Assembly: GCA_034670405.1 (NCBI GenBank)
Contig: JAXDDX010000005.1
Location: 2,767,001 to 2,831,000 of the forward strand
Direction: 5' to 3'
Origin: Hoplostethus atlanticus
Lineage: Eukaryota > Chordata > Actinopteri > Trachichthyiformes > Trachichthyidae
Length of the DNA stretch: 64,000 bases
How positions within the stretch are numbered: the stretch's first letter is position 1; each line of letters starts with the position of its first letter. Position numbers and translations under genes: made by a program. Shown one piece after another: positions 1 to 13,316 of the stretch. The notes under the pieces are model-generated. The model made no database searches. It was not told where the DNA came from and saw only the letters and a program-made list of their open reading frames with translations.

Positions 1-188
1 CTTCGCTCACAGAGAAAAAATCTTGCGGTTATTCTAATTGCAACTGGAAATAATTATCTGGCTGTGGACTCTGGGAAGCGGGTCACTTGAACGCACCCTG
101 CCCCGATCACCAGGTGTGAAGGGTGGATGGCTGTGACTGACGCTCTGCTGTCCAATGGGAGGTAGAAAACCCACATTCCTCCTCTGAA

Positions 189-190
<2 letters not shown>

Positions 191-240
<50 letters not shown>
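191..240. repeat. (GT)25 microsatellite
   Basis: Uninterrupted GT dinucleotide tract of 50 bases. It creates long Thr-His-rich spurious reading frames on the minus strand. Confidence 0.97.
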
Positions 241-241
<1 letters not shown>

Positions 242-1137
242 GCATGCACCGGTAACACTTGAAATGCACTAGTAGACAAACTTTCCACTGCAATCATCAG
301 ACAATACCATGTCATTAACGATACAGTTGCCCTATAAAGTACGAAGCCCCTGCATTCCTTGCACATTGAGTTTATTATATCATGCTGTGATGATAATAAT
401 CACCACAATGCTCTTATAATGTACTTATGATGCCTTATAATGCACGAGCTACCCATGCACCTTTTGTGTGCATGTTTCTGCACGCAGATATACACACGTC
501 TCTGAGTGTATGTGTGTGTGGGGAGAGTAAGAAACTGCTGCCAGTCAAAGAGTTAACAAAAGAAAATTTCAAAATGTGTCAAGCAAGACTGAAGGCTTTA
601 TTGCTTTGAGCACTGCAAACACATTCCATGCATTTTGGTAGTAAGTGATAATTATGATCTTCCATATTGTTCAATAATTGACTTTGCTTCTGCTGTGGTC
701 GCTGTTACAGAGCGATGAGGGACATCGGAAGAGGTTCTAATCTGTAGGAATGCCTTCTGCTGTGAACCCAAATTAAAAACCAGTACACCCAATCCACGAC
801 TCGACCAGAATCACCACCACCACATCTTAGATAATAACAATAAGCTGCAGCTGAACGTCTTGACTCGCGCTGCACGGTAAAGGTTCGATATGCATCTAAG
901 ACATATGTATTGCTAGCACGGGGCTACATCTGTCAGGTGAGGGGAAAGTGGAGGGAAGTGGAAGCCGAATAAGGGATTAAAAAGATCGTATGAAATTTGA
1001 ACTTTTTCTTTCTTCATCCTCTGTGAAATAACATGGTGCACAAACTGCGCCATTAATAGGGTATTTTGTTTTGAATGGCTCATGGGAGAGCAATGAAATC
1101 TGCCTTTTAAATCTCTGCTGCGGATGCAGAATGTGCA

Positions 1138-1158
1138 TGTGTGTGTGTGTGTGTGTGT
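1138..1158. repeat. (TG)n microsatellite
   Basis: About ten uninterrupted TG units. Confidence 0.9.
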
Positions 1159-1499
1159 CTTTCCATTTGTTTGCGTATCTTTCCATTTTGAGTGTACGTC
1201 CGTATAGTTGTGTAGTCGGTGTTAGCGATTCTACCGCACCTTTGGTTTTTGTAACGCGGTAATTGTGCAGAGCGAGTACCAATGTGCCAGGGTCTCGCTT
1301 TAATGAATCCCACCTGTGACACATTTGCACATTCATTCCCCTCCAAGGATAAGCTCTGTTGCCAAAGCCTGAGTGGGCTTGGAAGTGCCACAGAATTCTG
1401 TTTCCAAATAGTGCACTAAAGATGGCCTGCCGATTGTCTCGAAAAGGTCACGCGGATGGAATCTATCTATCTATATTTGTGTGCGGTTGCAAAAAAAAA

Positions 1500-1530
1500 G
1501 GGGAGGAGGAGGAGGAGGAGGAGGAGGAGG
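1500..1530. repeat. (GGA)n microsatellite
   Basis: About ten GGA units directly after an A9 run. It reads as polyglutamate in one frame but lies in no recognisable gene. Confidence 0.92.
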
Positions 1531-3067
1531 CCTACGGAATGTCAGAGTGAGTTGCCTCGGTCCTGAAACCCTCTGGCATGTGAAAGGGATTTCGCAAAAC
1601 ATAAGTACATCGAATGATTAATTCATCGGCTAATCTCTCCACAAACTGTATACATACCAATATCTCAGACGATTACTCGACCATTCATCCAGGGCTTTTT
1701 TTCCCCCGTGAGCTCAGTATATAGCGCTGACTCAATTAGCAAACCTCGCCGTTCTGTTTCAGGAATCCTGGTGGCGTTTATCCTGTTCCTTGGTTAGGGG
1801 GGGATCTGAATCCTTTTATTTGGAGCAGTAGATATTTACAGCTATAGGCCCTGTGTGTTGGGAATCATTCCAATTGCGCAGGGTCGCATCGACGTGAAGT
1901 CAGCGGGGAGGGTTGAGTTGAGAGAGATGCCTGGTTGCCTTGCAGCGTACTTGAGAATGCCAATGGCCAAAACCCACAAGGCACAAATGCCCGTACACAT
2001 GACCAGATGTGATCTAAACTGAACATTTATTGGCGATACTGGAGTGATCAATCAGTATCTATTATGTTTGATGATGACAAGCCTTTTCCTCAGGGAAGAT
2101 GAGTGAACCGAGACAGGACATAAAAAGAAGCCTGCAAAAGAGCCGCTGTGACTAGTTTCTTTTCTAGTTTCTAGTTTATTTTTCACTAGGCTTCTACTTT
2201 AAATGTGTTTCCAACCAACTATCATCTCAAAACCCTGTTCACTAACTCACGAGTGATCGGAGAGAGTTTTGGAAGTTTCAATAAAGCAACTGAATCACTC
2301 ACACACTCCGCTGTTGTTGCTCATTTCACTACTGTTGCAAGCAGCGCTCCCAGTTGGTGGTCCCAGTAATGAGCAGCGGGGGGGGGGGGGGGGGGCTTGG
2401 GAGGTGGGCGGACCAGATTGAATGAGATGCCAGAGATCTTTAGCTCCGCTCCTTCAGGGCCTTTTGCATTTAGTCACCCTGAGCTCATAATTGTGTGACT
2501 AAACCAATTGTTCTGTTAATTGAAGCCATTCGGGGCCTCGGCCTGGTTTCCCACCCCCCGAGCCTCAGGTGGGACTTCAGGTGATCATTCAAAGATGATA
2601 AGAAATCAGGATGTTTCCACATGCTGGCGCAAACATGCGGCACCGATACCGATCGTAACTGTATAAAACTCTAAAATACATTTTAGTATTTCAAATATAA
2701 TCTTGCACCTCGGTGTCGATATTTAACTTCCCCTGTACCCACAAACACACACTGCTCTTGTTCTGCTTGTTTCTTACCCCCCTTTAGAGTCTCAGAGGAG
2801 ATGCTAACAAATTATATGGGCCCTTATCTTGTGCACTGCAGTTATAATAGCCCATAATATGTATTGCTGGCTCATAAACATAAATATATGAATATGAAAC
2901 CGCATACAGGGAAACGGCTCTGTGAAATAGCCGAGTTAAAATTCCCTCTGCAGGATTTATTGCTACTCCGGGTATAGCCAGTACTTTTATTGTGGTATTA
3001 CTTCTAGTTGTGGTCAATTGTAGATAAACGCCAGGAGAACGAGCGAATGAGCTTGAGGGTGTTCATT

Positions 3068-3070
<3 letters not shown>

Positions 3071-3100
<30 letters not shown>
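3071..3100. repeat. (TG)15 microsatellite
   Basis: Pure TG tract of 30 bases. Confidence 0.95.
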
Positions 3101-3102
<2 letters not shown>

Positions 3103-4026
3103 CATATAGGGTGGGGGGCTTTAATATGTGAAAATTTCCACATCTTTCTTTTTTCCCCGAGACCATGCTTCACGGTTGACAAGCTCTCAGTCCCGTTTTT
3201 CGCATTTCCCCCCCCCCCCCCCCGGACTTAAACATCACAAGTATCTGCTGTAATTTGAAAAAAAAAAAAGGGTGGGGGGGGGCGCTCCACCTTTAGTCCG
3301 GGACACCTGTGAAGCGATTGTGTTCTGCAGAGAGCCGCTTCAACGCTAATTCCTCATTTTGAATAATTCACAAGCCCGAAGAGTGTTAAGAGGGTGGGGC
3401 GGACCGAAAGCCCCGGCATATGTGTCAGAACGGTTGACACACACACGCACACAAAGAGATGTTGCCCCCCACCCCACCCCCAAAAAAAAAACCTGCACAT
3501 GGAAAAAAAAAAAAAAAAAGAATCTGCTGGGGCCACAGTTTGTTTTCACCTGAAGCAGTCATTTATCTTGGCCAGAGCCCAGCACTAAACCACTGTGTAT
3601 GTTTCTATGGTCTCGGTGGGTTTGTGTGTGCACCACAGCCACTTAAAGTGGTGGGGGGAACGGCAGATTTCAGTCCTAATCTAGGAATTGTGAAACCACA
3701 CCGTTTCCTTGCACTACAGAGAAGTGCTTGGCATCTCATTCTGCTGCTGAGGACCTGTATACATCAGATCAGATGGAGCGTACAGATGAGTTTAGCATCT
3801 CTGCTGTTCATTCTCTCTCAATTACAATTATTTATAAAACAGTAGTGCTGCCTTTAAAACGACACCAGGCACCTTCACGTGTTGGTGGTTCCATATGGCA
3901 ACGAAAGCTAACTGTTTGAAAAATTTGAACTGCAATACCCGGAAATCCTTCAACGTGATGTCAGTAAACTACACACAGAGCGCTCATGTTCACCGACCCG
4001 GCCAATCTGTGATGCTTCATAGCAAA

Positions 4027-4284
4027 TGATACCAAAAAAGGGACAAGAGAGGTAAAAGATCTAACGTTGGTGAGTGCAGCTTTCTCTGGACGGAGTGCTC
4101 GCTGCTGTTTAGGAGATGTACTATTTTACGTCACTTCCTGTGGGTGGAGAATCTGATTTGGGCAAATAGGATGAATCTACAGCGTCTTAATTAGTGGGGA
4201 TGGAACAAACTTCTTCGTTGCAGTGATTTAGGCTGATGAGACAGGTGTAGTTTTACAGAAAAACCTTGCCTATGGTAGCTTTAA
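4027..4284 (-). repeat. Dispersed repeat family A, copy 1
   Basis: Read on the minus strand it starts TTAAAGCT..CATAGGCAAG. It shares with the other copies the blocks for 'gtagattca', 'tttgcccaaatcaaattct', 'cttctccacc', 'ggaagtga', 'cagcagcgagc' and a tail like 'acctctcttgtccctt'. No coding capacity is seen, so it is probably a non-autonomous element; the superfamily is not assignable from one copy. The boundaries are approximate. Confidence 0.6.
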
Positions 4285-5040
4285 GCCTCCTATAAATAAG
4301 ATTTAAGAGTGAGTCAAAAGAATGTGTGTGTCCACTGTAACTCACATCCATCCATCCATCCCCCTCTCCAGTCTCCAAACCTCATACAATATGCTCTACA
4401 ACAACCCGCTGTGAGAAGCTCCCTAACAAGATGTTACACAACATCAGTGAAACAATGTCCTCAGAATGGGGATCTTACCACCTCCTTCCAGTCAACAGCC
4501 CCCTCGGGAGCTTCCTGAATGAATCCCAGACTGCTACGCGGCTCGGCTATCTCACCGACCTGCTGTGCAACCCGGCTACTTCAACCTGGAGCCTACATGC
4601 TCTCGCTATACAGCCACATCCTGGCCATAAATCACCGAGTAGCATGAACTTCCCTGGAATGCTTGTTGAGTTGCCAAATGATTGTTTGTAAGTCCAAGCA
4701 AGGTCCAACCCTTATCAGGGCTCAACACATCTCTTCACTATCAGCAGATGAAGCGGAGATAAAAAAAAGCGATCTCTTCAGCCCAGGTCTAGATTTGTAG
4801 ATGAGATTTCCAGTAATGGGACAATTGGGTTGCAACAAGCGTCAAGTGTGCGTTTTTATTTCGGCAATATTCCGATATTTGAAACGGCGTCGAGCAACTT
4901 TGCATTTTGGCGGCCCCGAGTGGCAGCAAACAGAATTTTTTTTTTAAAAGTTTGAAGGACTTCATCACTCAGTAAACATGTGAACTGCACACCCTCTGCA
5001 GACCCTCTTCTCAGAGGCTGGTAGGGGGTGGAGGGGTTTT

Positions 5041-5259
5041 GCTCTCGGCGGAGCGCTCACTCCCTGCCGTTTAGGAGAACGGTTTTGATGAATCGCTTCC
5101 TGAGTGGAGAAGATTTCCCACCAGTGTCCATACCCGACATCACAATTTCATTTGGGGAAATCTATGATGTATCAATTAGGAGGGGGATGGGACGCTCCTC
5201 TCTGTTACAGCCCCACTTTGTGATCTAGACTGAGAAAAATCTTGCCTAGTGCAGCTTTA
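5041..5259 (-). repeat. Dispersed repeat family A, copy 2
   Basis: On the minus strand it begins TAAAGCTGCACTAGGCAAG, followed by 'cacaaagtggggctgtaacag', 'gagcgtcccat', 'ggtgggaaatcttctccac' and 'ggaagcgatt'. The same ordered blocks occur in the plus-strand copy at 29.3 kb with obvious sequence identity over about 200 bases. No protein is encoded. Confidence 0.65.
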
Positions 5260-5663
5260 CGTTGACCCCTTCAAAAGAGGTGAATTGAGGCGGGCTCCCC
5301 AAAAAAAACACCTCCCTTAATTTGACGTGACCCGATCTGGAGGATTTTCGGTGTTATTCCGCTTCTTGGACGTGTGGTCTCGCACATGTGAGGCGCGGGG
5401 TTGGAGGGAGGTCTTCTCCAGAGCTGTTATGAGAGCTGATGCAAGACAGCGGCCGATCGTGACTCTACGGAGGAAGGAAGGAGGCGGCGGTAGAGGGGAG
5501 GGTTGGGAAGGAGAGCCTGATGTAGAGATAGAGAAGAAGAGGTGAGCGGGACGACTGAAAGAAATAATGATGGCGAGGGAGAAGTGGAAACGCGGTACCC
5601 AGCCTACGGAGGCCAGAGAAATCTCTTCTGCAGCGATGTCTAATCTCCTCCCTCACTCACTCA

Positions 5664-5698
5664 CTCTCTCTCTCTCTCTCTCGCTTTCTCTCTCTCTC
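5664..5698. repeat. CT-rich microsatellite
   Basis: Compound TC/TTTC tract of about 35 bases. Confidence 0.88.
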
Positions 5699-8230
5699 CG
5701 GCCCTCCCTACCCATCTCATTGTTGTGTTGGAAATCCCAGAGTTTTGACAGCTGTGCTTGGAGCGCTGTGACGGCAGTCTAGAGGGAAGGGTGTGTATGT
5801 CTAGCTGTGTGTGATGGTTTGTAGTGGATGTGGACACTTTGGTGTGCGGTGTCCAGGTATTCAAATACAGCCATGTCTCCAGAGGTTAAGCGTTGAGGGT
5901 GAGTGTGTGTGAGGGCATAGTAATAACTTGGAATTGGGGGGGGTGTATATGCATTTGTGCGTACGCATGCGAGTGTCCATGCAAGATTTCACACGATTGA
6001 TTTAGCCAGTAAGTGCCAGCGTGCGAGCGTCTCATTCGTTGAACGACACCGCAGCTGGAATACATTTCGTCCCGCCTGGTGCGGCGGAGTGGGGTGGGGG
6101 GGGTGGGGGGCAGGTCTCGGGAACGAAAGCAGGAATGTGTTGTGGGTGCTAGGCAGCTGGTGGCTGAGCTCGCCGGGTCGCGGGGGAGCGAGGCCAGGCC
6201 AGCCACATGAGCCTCAGCTGATTCACACGCTCAATGCCACGCACGCACGCACGCGGGAACCGAAACCTGCTTGCGTGAGCGGAGGGCCGGAAAAAACGTG
6301 ATCGCCGCCGATGACGCGGACCTGGACGGCGATGATTAGGAAGCGCGAAGCCAAGCGGTTTCTAACGGCTCGGGGGTTGTTGACGATAATGAAAATAGAC
6401 ATGATGGAAACCATCTTTAACGCCACAAGCGCACGCAGCCTGATGGCTTATTTGCCCACCCAGTGAGCTCCACACTGTTTTCCTAAAAAAAAATGAGTGC
6501 GGCAATCATCACGAGGGTCAGCAGGGTTCTCCCTCTTCTCCCCAACAGCGAGTGTCGACCACATGTTACTGTAGCTGGCTCTCTCTCTCTACTCCAAGCT
6601 AATTAGGCAATTGCAGAATCACAGTCTCAACAGAGTTCTTTCCGGGGAAGCGAGGAGTTATTGCTTGTTACCGTAAGTGACTCAACACCAATCAGGATCA
6701 AAATGACCAGCTGTATTATGGTAACGACGATGATAACGAGGAATCGAGACTTATCGGAACTGCCCTGTAATGGTGTCATACCATAAAATACTTACACGTC
6801 CAAGGGCCGCAGACCTTTTATTGCAGGTACTTTTTCCTCCTGTTTGCTCTCCAAACAAGGCGCCTTATCAGCTGATGCGTGGAATGCAGGAATATTTCAG
6901 GAAGAATGTCCTCACCTTTACTTCCTCCTCATCACTTATTGTTCAAAGCTAGGGGTTACATAACCGCCATGTTGGATTCAGACGGATGTAAAGTCACATT
7001 TCAAGGAGCGAGAACAAGCCCTTTTCTTTGCGTAACTTGCAGCCTATGAGAAACCCTTCGGGACTGGGCTGACCTATGGCGCACTCGGAGATGAAAGGAA
7101 GAGCAAAGTCCACGTTTCAGGGCCCTGGGTGTTTTTGTTTGGGTCCTTCCCCCGTTGTTTCAAGAGACAGACAGAACATGTGGCGAGAGTTGCTCTCACA
7201 CGGGCGAATCAGGAAACGTTTTCTTTCTTTTTTTTTTCTTCCCCAAGCTTGTCTAAGAAGCTCGTAAAAGCGCAGGACTTCCTGCGGTCATTTAATGACA
7301 CGGCACACATTGTCATCAAATGAGTCAAATAAACACTCCCTGGCATGCCATCCGATGAACTAGTGTCCATTTTATCTGAAGCATTTAAAATCCCTAGTGC
7401 CATTTACCAGTTTATTCCCTTGGAACATTGTCAAATCAAAATATATATATATATATTATATGAGAAATTTCCTGAATGAAGCAGAGGAGGCCAATGGTTG
7501 TGAATCACTCATCTCCTCACAAACAGTCCCTGCAGCTGTTATCTGTTCTGCGATGCCATCATCTGGTTGCAATAGGTACTCCCTGCTGCTGGAACCACAG
7601 CTTCTTCATTGGCATCCGTGTTGCAACAGAAACGCATATCGTATTAAAAGCGAAGACTAAATAAACAATTGCCCCCCCCCCCCCCCCCCAAAAAAAAAAA
7701 AAAAACGGGCACAAGCAGAACTATTTTAACAAGAGCATGAAATTAGCACAAAACACATGACTCACAAATCACTGCGCGGGGGGAGTTTCGGCAGCTGAAA
7801 GACATTTGCCTTCGAAAAACCATAAAGGTCAACATGTTGACATTGTTGTCTGATAATAATAATGTCTGCTTTTCATTGAGTCATGTTTACAGTAATTGCC
7901 CGTTCATAATTGATGGAAATGTTATGCTAGATTCTTGACTGCGGCAATAAAATGCCGTCGTTTTCAGCCGGGGGCAACATGTTCTACCAAGAGGGAGCGT
8001 CTACGTGAGTCTGATTAAAGATGAATTCTTTGAAGGACGTGGCGTTAAACTGTGAGAGGGACTTAACACCGGCTAGCCTCACGCCTCCGCTGGGTTCATA
8101 CCAGGATGTATTGGGTTATTAATAGTTGCTATGATACCCACATCCTCTCTCCCCGCTTCTTTTGTCAGAGCCTCCTGTGATTTAGGGCAGCATATAAACC
8201 CTACTGGGAGGGCCCAAATGATTGCACTGC

Positions 8231-8250
8231 TCTCTCTCTCTCTCTCTCTC
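8231..8250. repeat. (CT)10 microsatellite
   Basis: Pure CT tract within a pyrimidine-rich stretch that extends to about 8280. Confidence 0.88.
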
Positions 8251-9521
8251 GCTCTCCTCCCTTCCCATCCCTCCCTCTGTCCTTTTCTGGTTTGCCGTTA
8301 TTGCCGGGGAGCACAGGCCACGGTGTTTGGCCTGCTCCAGCTGGGGAGAGAACACCTACTGGGCTTTTCCCATGATGGGAACTGGCCTGCTCAGCCCAGT
8401 CAGCAGGCAGTGGATAAGAGGGGCCCCCCCCCCCCGAGCTGCTCCCACCTCCATTCTCTCCCCTTCCCTCCTTTTTCCCCAACCCTCCTCCCTGAGATCC
8501 CTCAAGTCGTGATCTGGCCCGTAAATTAGTACCGGGAGAAAAATAGGTTCTGTAAGATGAAACTGGGTTTCTGTGTGTATCAGCACACGACTCAGGGGAG
8601 ACAAGAGAGAAGAAGCAGGCAGTAAATCCATTGGAGTCCACTGATAGCGCCTGTTTGCACAGCCACTGCCGCTTCCTTTGATCAAATGGCTGGGGGAGCG
8701 GGGGGTCGTGTGGCGCTGCCGAAGGTCAGCTATATATTACACTCCTAAAAGTGATTACTGAAATTCTTAAGTGAAACCATTCTGCTGCCAGGGTGTGCTC
8801 TAATCCCCTGCAGTGTTGTCTGGGCCAGGGGGCCGGGGGCCTCTAACGTGGATCTCTGCGCACCAGCACTCCCTTTCCCCTTCCCCACTTGTGTTTTCTA
8901 TCATCGGAGCAGGGCCCCGAAAGAGCCCCTACATGGAAACATGGCCTATCCAGTTGCAATATCAACTGCCGGGGCTTTGGGAGGAGAGAGCGGGAGAGAG
9001 AGAGAGGGAAAAGAGGTAGTGTCAGGAAACAGAAATGTGCACACACTTCAAAGGCTAGAGCAGCAAATTAAGGGTTAGGCATTGGACACGACAGTAAGTG
9101 GCCTTTACATCAGAAACAGGGTAAACAATGTCTGGATTGTGTTTCGTTCCTTCCCTCCGTGTTGTTGCAAAGCCCCCCCCACCCCCCTCCCGGGCTCCTC
9201 CATCTGCAAACTGGCCACGCTGTAGGTAGAGCACTAAAACAGCTCAATGAAATGTTTGAGATTGAGCAAATAATTGTCATAAATGGAGGCGTAATAAAAT
9301 GCTGTATCTGCGCCCACCCCTTGCGTGTTGTTCAAAATGAACGGAAAACATGACACACTGGCGAGGGCGATTGGATACGGAGCGTGTTCGTAAAAAGGGC
9401 TTTGCCTCGTTCGTGAATGGCAGCTAATCCTTAACGCGATTTTACACCAATTCAATCAATTACAATCACTTACAAAACAGGAGTGCTGCTGCAAAACAAG
9501 CTTCACGAGTGAATCAAAACA

Positions 9522-9522
<1 letters not shown>

Positions 9523-9558
<36 letters not shown>
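9523..9558. repeat. (TG)18 microsatellite
   Basis: Pure TG tract of 36 bases. Confidence 0.95.
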
Positions 9559-9563
<5 letters not shown>

Positions 9564-12500
9564 ATGGCTGTTCCTACCAGCACCCGGCATCAGGAGTTGA
9601 GATCCCGCCAGCCACCATGATCTAAACAAGAATTATGTGAAGTCATGCTCTATGAAACTTTATACACATTTGCTGATCATTACCTAAGATTGCTTTGTGT
9701 TAACTTTGGCAGACCCGCTCCTGGCGCTCGGATCGAAAAAAGGGGATGATGTATTTCCTCTTATTTATTATTTGCACTGGGCTACTGAGAGGGAAAGAAA
9801 AAAAAGAAAGTGTGAGCGGTATGCCTATGACTGGTGTGTTGACGCCAGGAATAACAGAGTGGAGCTTGCTCCTCAGCCTCATTAGTGTGTAGAAAACAGT
9901 TCCCAGGAGACACAACAGAGTGTAAATACGTTTAAAAACCCCTTTACACTGCAGGACGCTACACGCCAACCTCTCCCTCTATTTCTCTCCTTTCTTTTTT
10001 TTTTTTCTACTCCGAATGAGAATGTAAACGGCATTGAGCGCTACAAGTGTGCAGGCTTCAAAAGAGTTGCAACCCCATGTTGCACGTCTCATAAATCCTG
10101 GTGAGGGAATTCAAAGAGAAATTTATCGAGCATGGCATTCACACATGTTGACAGTAAAGAGGGCCAACTGCACACCGGGTCTTGGGAATTTGTAGGAGCA
10201 CATGGCCCTTTTTTTTTTTTTTTTTGCTTTCGAAACACCCTCTGTGACCTTTTGTCTGCTCATGCGATGTCTCTGCCCCTTTCCGTTGAGAAGAAAAATA
10301 GATTTGTAAAAACAAGAGCCTGGCGGTGTCCTAGAAATTAGACATATAGAAACACTCAAAGAAATAAATACGGTGAGATTTATTTATGCATTTTATTTTG
10401 ACGGGGCTACGAGATATTTCTACGGATGCCTCTGAAGCAGGTGCACCGTTTCCTCCAAATAAAACAGACACTGCATTATTATTATATTGGAGCATTTGTC
10501 TCCAATGTGAACATGTTTCTGCCATCTGTTTCCATCCTGCGTTGCCTTTTCCCCCTCAGTTGTTTGTGCAGTAAGGGAGGTGTTTATGATCTTTGAATGT
10601 TGCCAATTTCACTAGAGAAAGGACTGCAGAGTGCACCGATGGGACTCCATATACAGGACCACACTTTTGGCTCCATTACCTATTGACACAGCTGCTATCA
10701 TGCTGAAATGATACGATTCCAGGGGTACTGGATATATCTGCGCACACCTACACACACCCATACGCACGCACACACACACACCACATATTTATGTTTCCCT
10801 TTTAAAGCAGCGGTCAGACACATCTTGATATTGACATCGGTGGACTGAGGGCACTGCTGCCCTTTGTTGCTGCCAGACTTGGTGACGGTTCATTCAGAGG
10901 CTTACTAGCCAGGATATATGCTTCTTTACTATCAGCTGCAGCCGTGATCACAGGAAAAAAAAAAGAAAAAAAAGGTGAATTTAATTTCATTCAAACGCCT
11001 GACACATCCGAGCCGTAGAGCCCCGAGCCCGTGAATAGGTGAACTCTTCTAGCTTTTTTTTTTTTTTACGATGTGCAGAGTCATCTGGTTACTGTACGGC
11101 TTCTCGGGGCAGAGCTGCGTACAGGTCCTGAGTGATGGAGAAAAGCTGAGAGCGGAGAGCGAGAAAGTAAATAAAAACTCTGTATGATAATAAATTGCAT
11201 CACCGGTAATTCTATCCAGCGGTATACTGCAGTGGGTCGAACCCCCTTTATATGCACGGGGGGAGATCTGCTGATAACATGGGGATTGATGCGGGCCGTT
11301 AAAGGAGCGCGCGTGCTGGCCTCAACACTGTATATCAGCATGTTGTCACCTGGGCTGATGTCACAGCGGGTCCTCCGGCTAAGAAAACACACCGTTCTGT
11401 CCTAGGTGGGTGACCAGCGCCACGACTCACTGGCTGTGCCCGCTAATGTTGCTTTGGGTTTCTCCCAATGTAATCTATAACCAATTAGGCATTGTGGGTA
11501 ACTATGGAGACCTTTCAACAACACAAAGTGGTGCGGACCAGCATGTGGAAGAGAACAAAATGGAATATTGTAAAAATATGTGTGTATTTCAGCAGCAAGC
11601 ATCCCTGTGAAAGTAAAGTTTTAATCTACCTGATAGGAAATAAGCAGCATACCAGAGATGAACTGAGACAGGCAGGAGGTTGTGGAGAGGTCATGACCCA
11701 GCTTTTTCACTTTTTTTTTTTTTTTGTTTTTAAAGCTATCTCGCCTCGGTGTAACTTTTTTTTGGACCCGTCGACCCGGTGACTCTCCCACTGGAACACT
11801 TGTGCGCACTTGTGTTCATTTCATGTACGCCACGCACCGAGGGCCCTCGAAACAATCCCAACGACCCGTTTGGGTGAGGGCAATTCGTCCCCCCGGCGCT
11901 ACCCGCGAGAGCTACGCCTCTCCCCGTGAACGGGGTCACTCCTGTTTATCTTTTCGTGATCTCCCTCTCTCTCTCTCGCCGTCCCGATCGCTCCCCCTCT
12001 GCTGGGAACGCTCTGTTATTATAGGAAGCAAAGCAGCAGCGGGCTTGTCATTATGGGAACATGGATGTTTGGATATGAGCACAGGGGATGTGTCAGTCAG
12101 TCAAGTCAAGTCAAGGACAACCTTATTGCAGCGTGTTTCAAGTTACCCTGGTAAATTGTCCGTACGACTCCATATTTTCTGTCAGGTATTTGATAAAGAC
12201 TCTTTTCTTGTGCTTGTCATGTCTTTGTTTTGACTACCTTTGAAAGAAGTTGGCTACTGTCTCATGCCTACAGGACAGGATGCACTACATATGCAATATG
12301 AATGAGGCTCTGTTATTAGATGAGAGTATGTTGTCAACATGTACAGCTCAATTTGTGATAACATACCAACACACCATACAGCCGAAACCAGGGGTTCTGA
12401 ATTATTTTCATATGTTAGACCCCCCCAAATAGACCTATTTGGTAAGACTTGGTTCCAGGGGGCCGTATGGGAATATGTTTATTGCTGTTGATTTAGTATT

Positions 12501-12607
12501 GAATTGTAGAACTGTCTGCAAAGTATATGGAGAGATAATAGTGGTGAGAATGAAACCTCTGATTAGGAAAGTCACTCGCTAAATGGGTTTGCCTCTTGTG
12601 GAGCTAA

Positions 12608-12715
12608 TGTACATTCATTTTCCATACCTGCTTATTCCTATTCAGGGTCACAGGGGGCACTGCAGCCTATCCCAGCATGCAATGGGCAGAAGGCAGGGAA
12701 AACACCCTGGACAGG
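12608..12715 (+). repeat. Common fish interspersed repeat fragment
   Basis: The blocks 'cattcattttccatacctgc', 'ttattc..ttcagggtcac', 'gcagcctatcccagc' and 'aacaccctggacagg' follow each other in the order seen in a very common fish interspersed repeat. It is degenerate and non-coding. The family name is not assigned, because the match is from memory rather than from a library search. Confidence 0.55.
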
Positions 12716-13037
12716 GTAAAAAAGGGAATCATACAGTCAGCAACTATGAAGCAACTCACACCACAGCAAGTCACTGCAAATGAATACTTTCATGAAATGG
12801 ATTAAGTTCAGAAGACCAATTTCTTCCATTCAGATGTATTTCACTCTGTTTCATTCATAAATGACAACAGGTATTTTAACAACTAAACCAGAGTATTTCC
12901 AGTATCCTATCACATCCTCCTTAGCTGCTGTCAAGTCATCCTGCCGTACCTCATTTTAACATGGTTGTTGCAGCCTGCTGCCTTGTGAGACACACACTAC
13001 ATTTATTAGACACAGGAGAATTCCATCATTCAAAAAC

Positions 13038-13043
13038 TTTATT
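13038..13043 (-). promoter_or_regulatory. Candidate eny2 polyadenylation signal AATAAA
   Basis: The plus strand reads TTTATT, so the minus-strand transcript carries AATAAA about 275 bases after the eny2 stop codon. It is the best-placed hexamer for the 3' end of eny2. The surrounding 'ctttattcatacagcacatttca' resembles a motif common in fish repeats, so the signal may derive from an element; that part is inference. Confidence 0.5.
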
Positions 13044-13316
13044 CATACAGCACATTTCACATACAAAGGACAACTAAGTGTGCAAGGTAGATAGGGTGTT
13101 TACAAAATTCAGCTCATACCTTTAGTCAATGGATAAGTAAAAACAAACAGCCAAATAGTGAAGGTCATGTTAATCATCATCATTTCCATCAATAATCATT
13201 TCCTAAAATTAAAATCAATCAATTCATAAAAAGATTCTATATCATGATAGTATAGGCATGTGGCTAATAAAACTTATATAACAAATGGTAAGAACAACTC
13301 AAGACTGTCCTTTTGT

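Larger units (their letters stand above)
1..13016. other. Intergenic region downstream of eny2, no gene recognised
   Basis: No open reading frame here resembles a known protein. The longer frames come from dinucleotide repeats, CT tracts or G/C runs. In human, PKHD1L1 follows ENY2, so its fish orthologue might be expected on the minus strand to the left, but I recognise no exon of it. The stretch holds several microsatellites, long homopolymers (poly-G near 2378-2395, poly-C near 3208-3224 and 7672-7689), two minus-oriented copies of a dispersed repeat (4.0-4.3 and 5.0-5.3 kb) and a common fish repeat at 12.6 kb. Conserved enhancers cannot be judged without alignment. Confidence 0.6.

Noticed and set aside
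34-366. Thr-His repeat proteins near the left edge
   Set aside because: Translation of a GT/CA microsatellite, with no coding signature outside it.
11724-12233. 169-codon frame
   Set aside because: Low-complexity Ser/Arg/Pro text with no family similarity, no splice context and no neighbouring exons.
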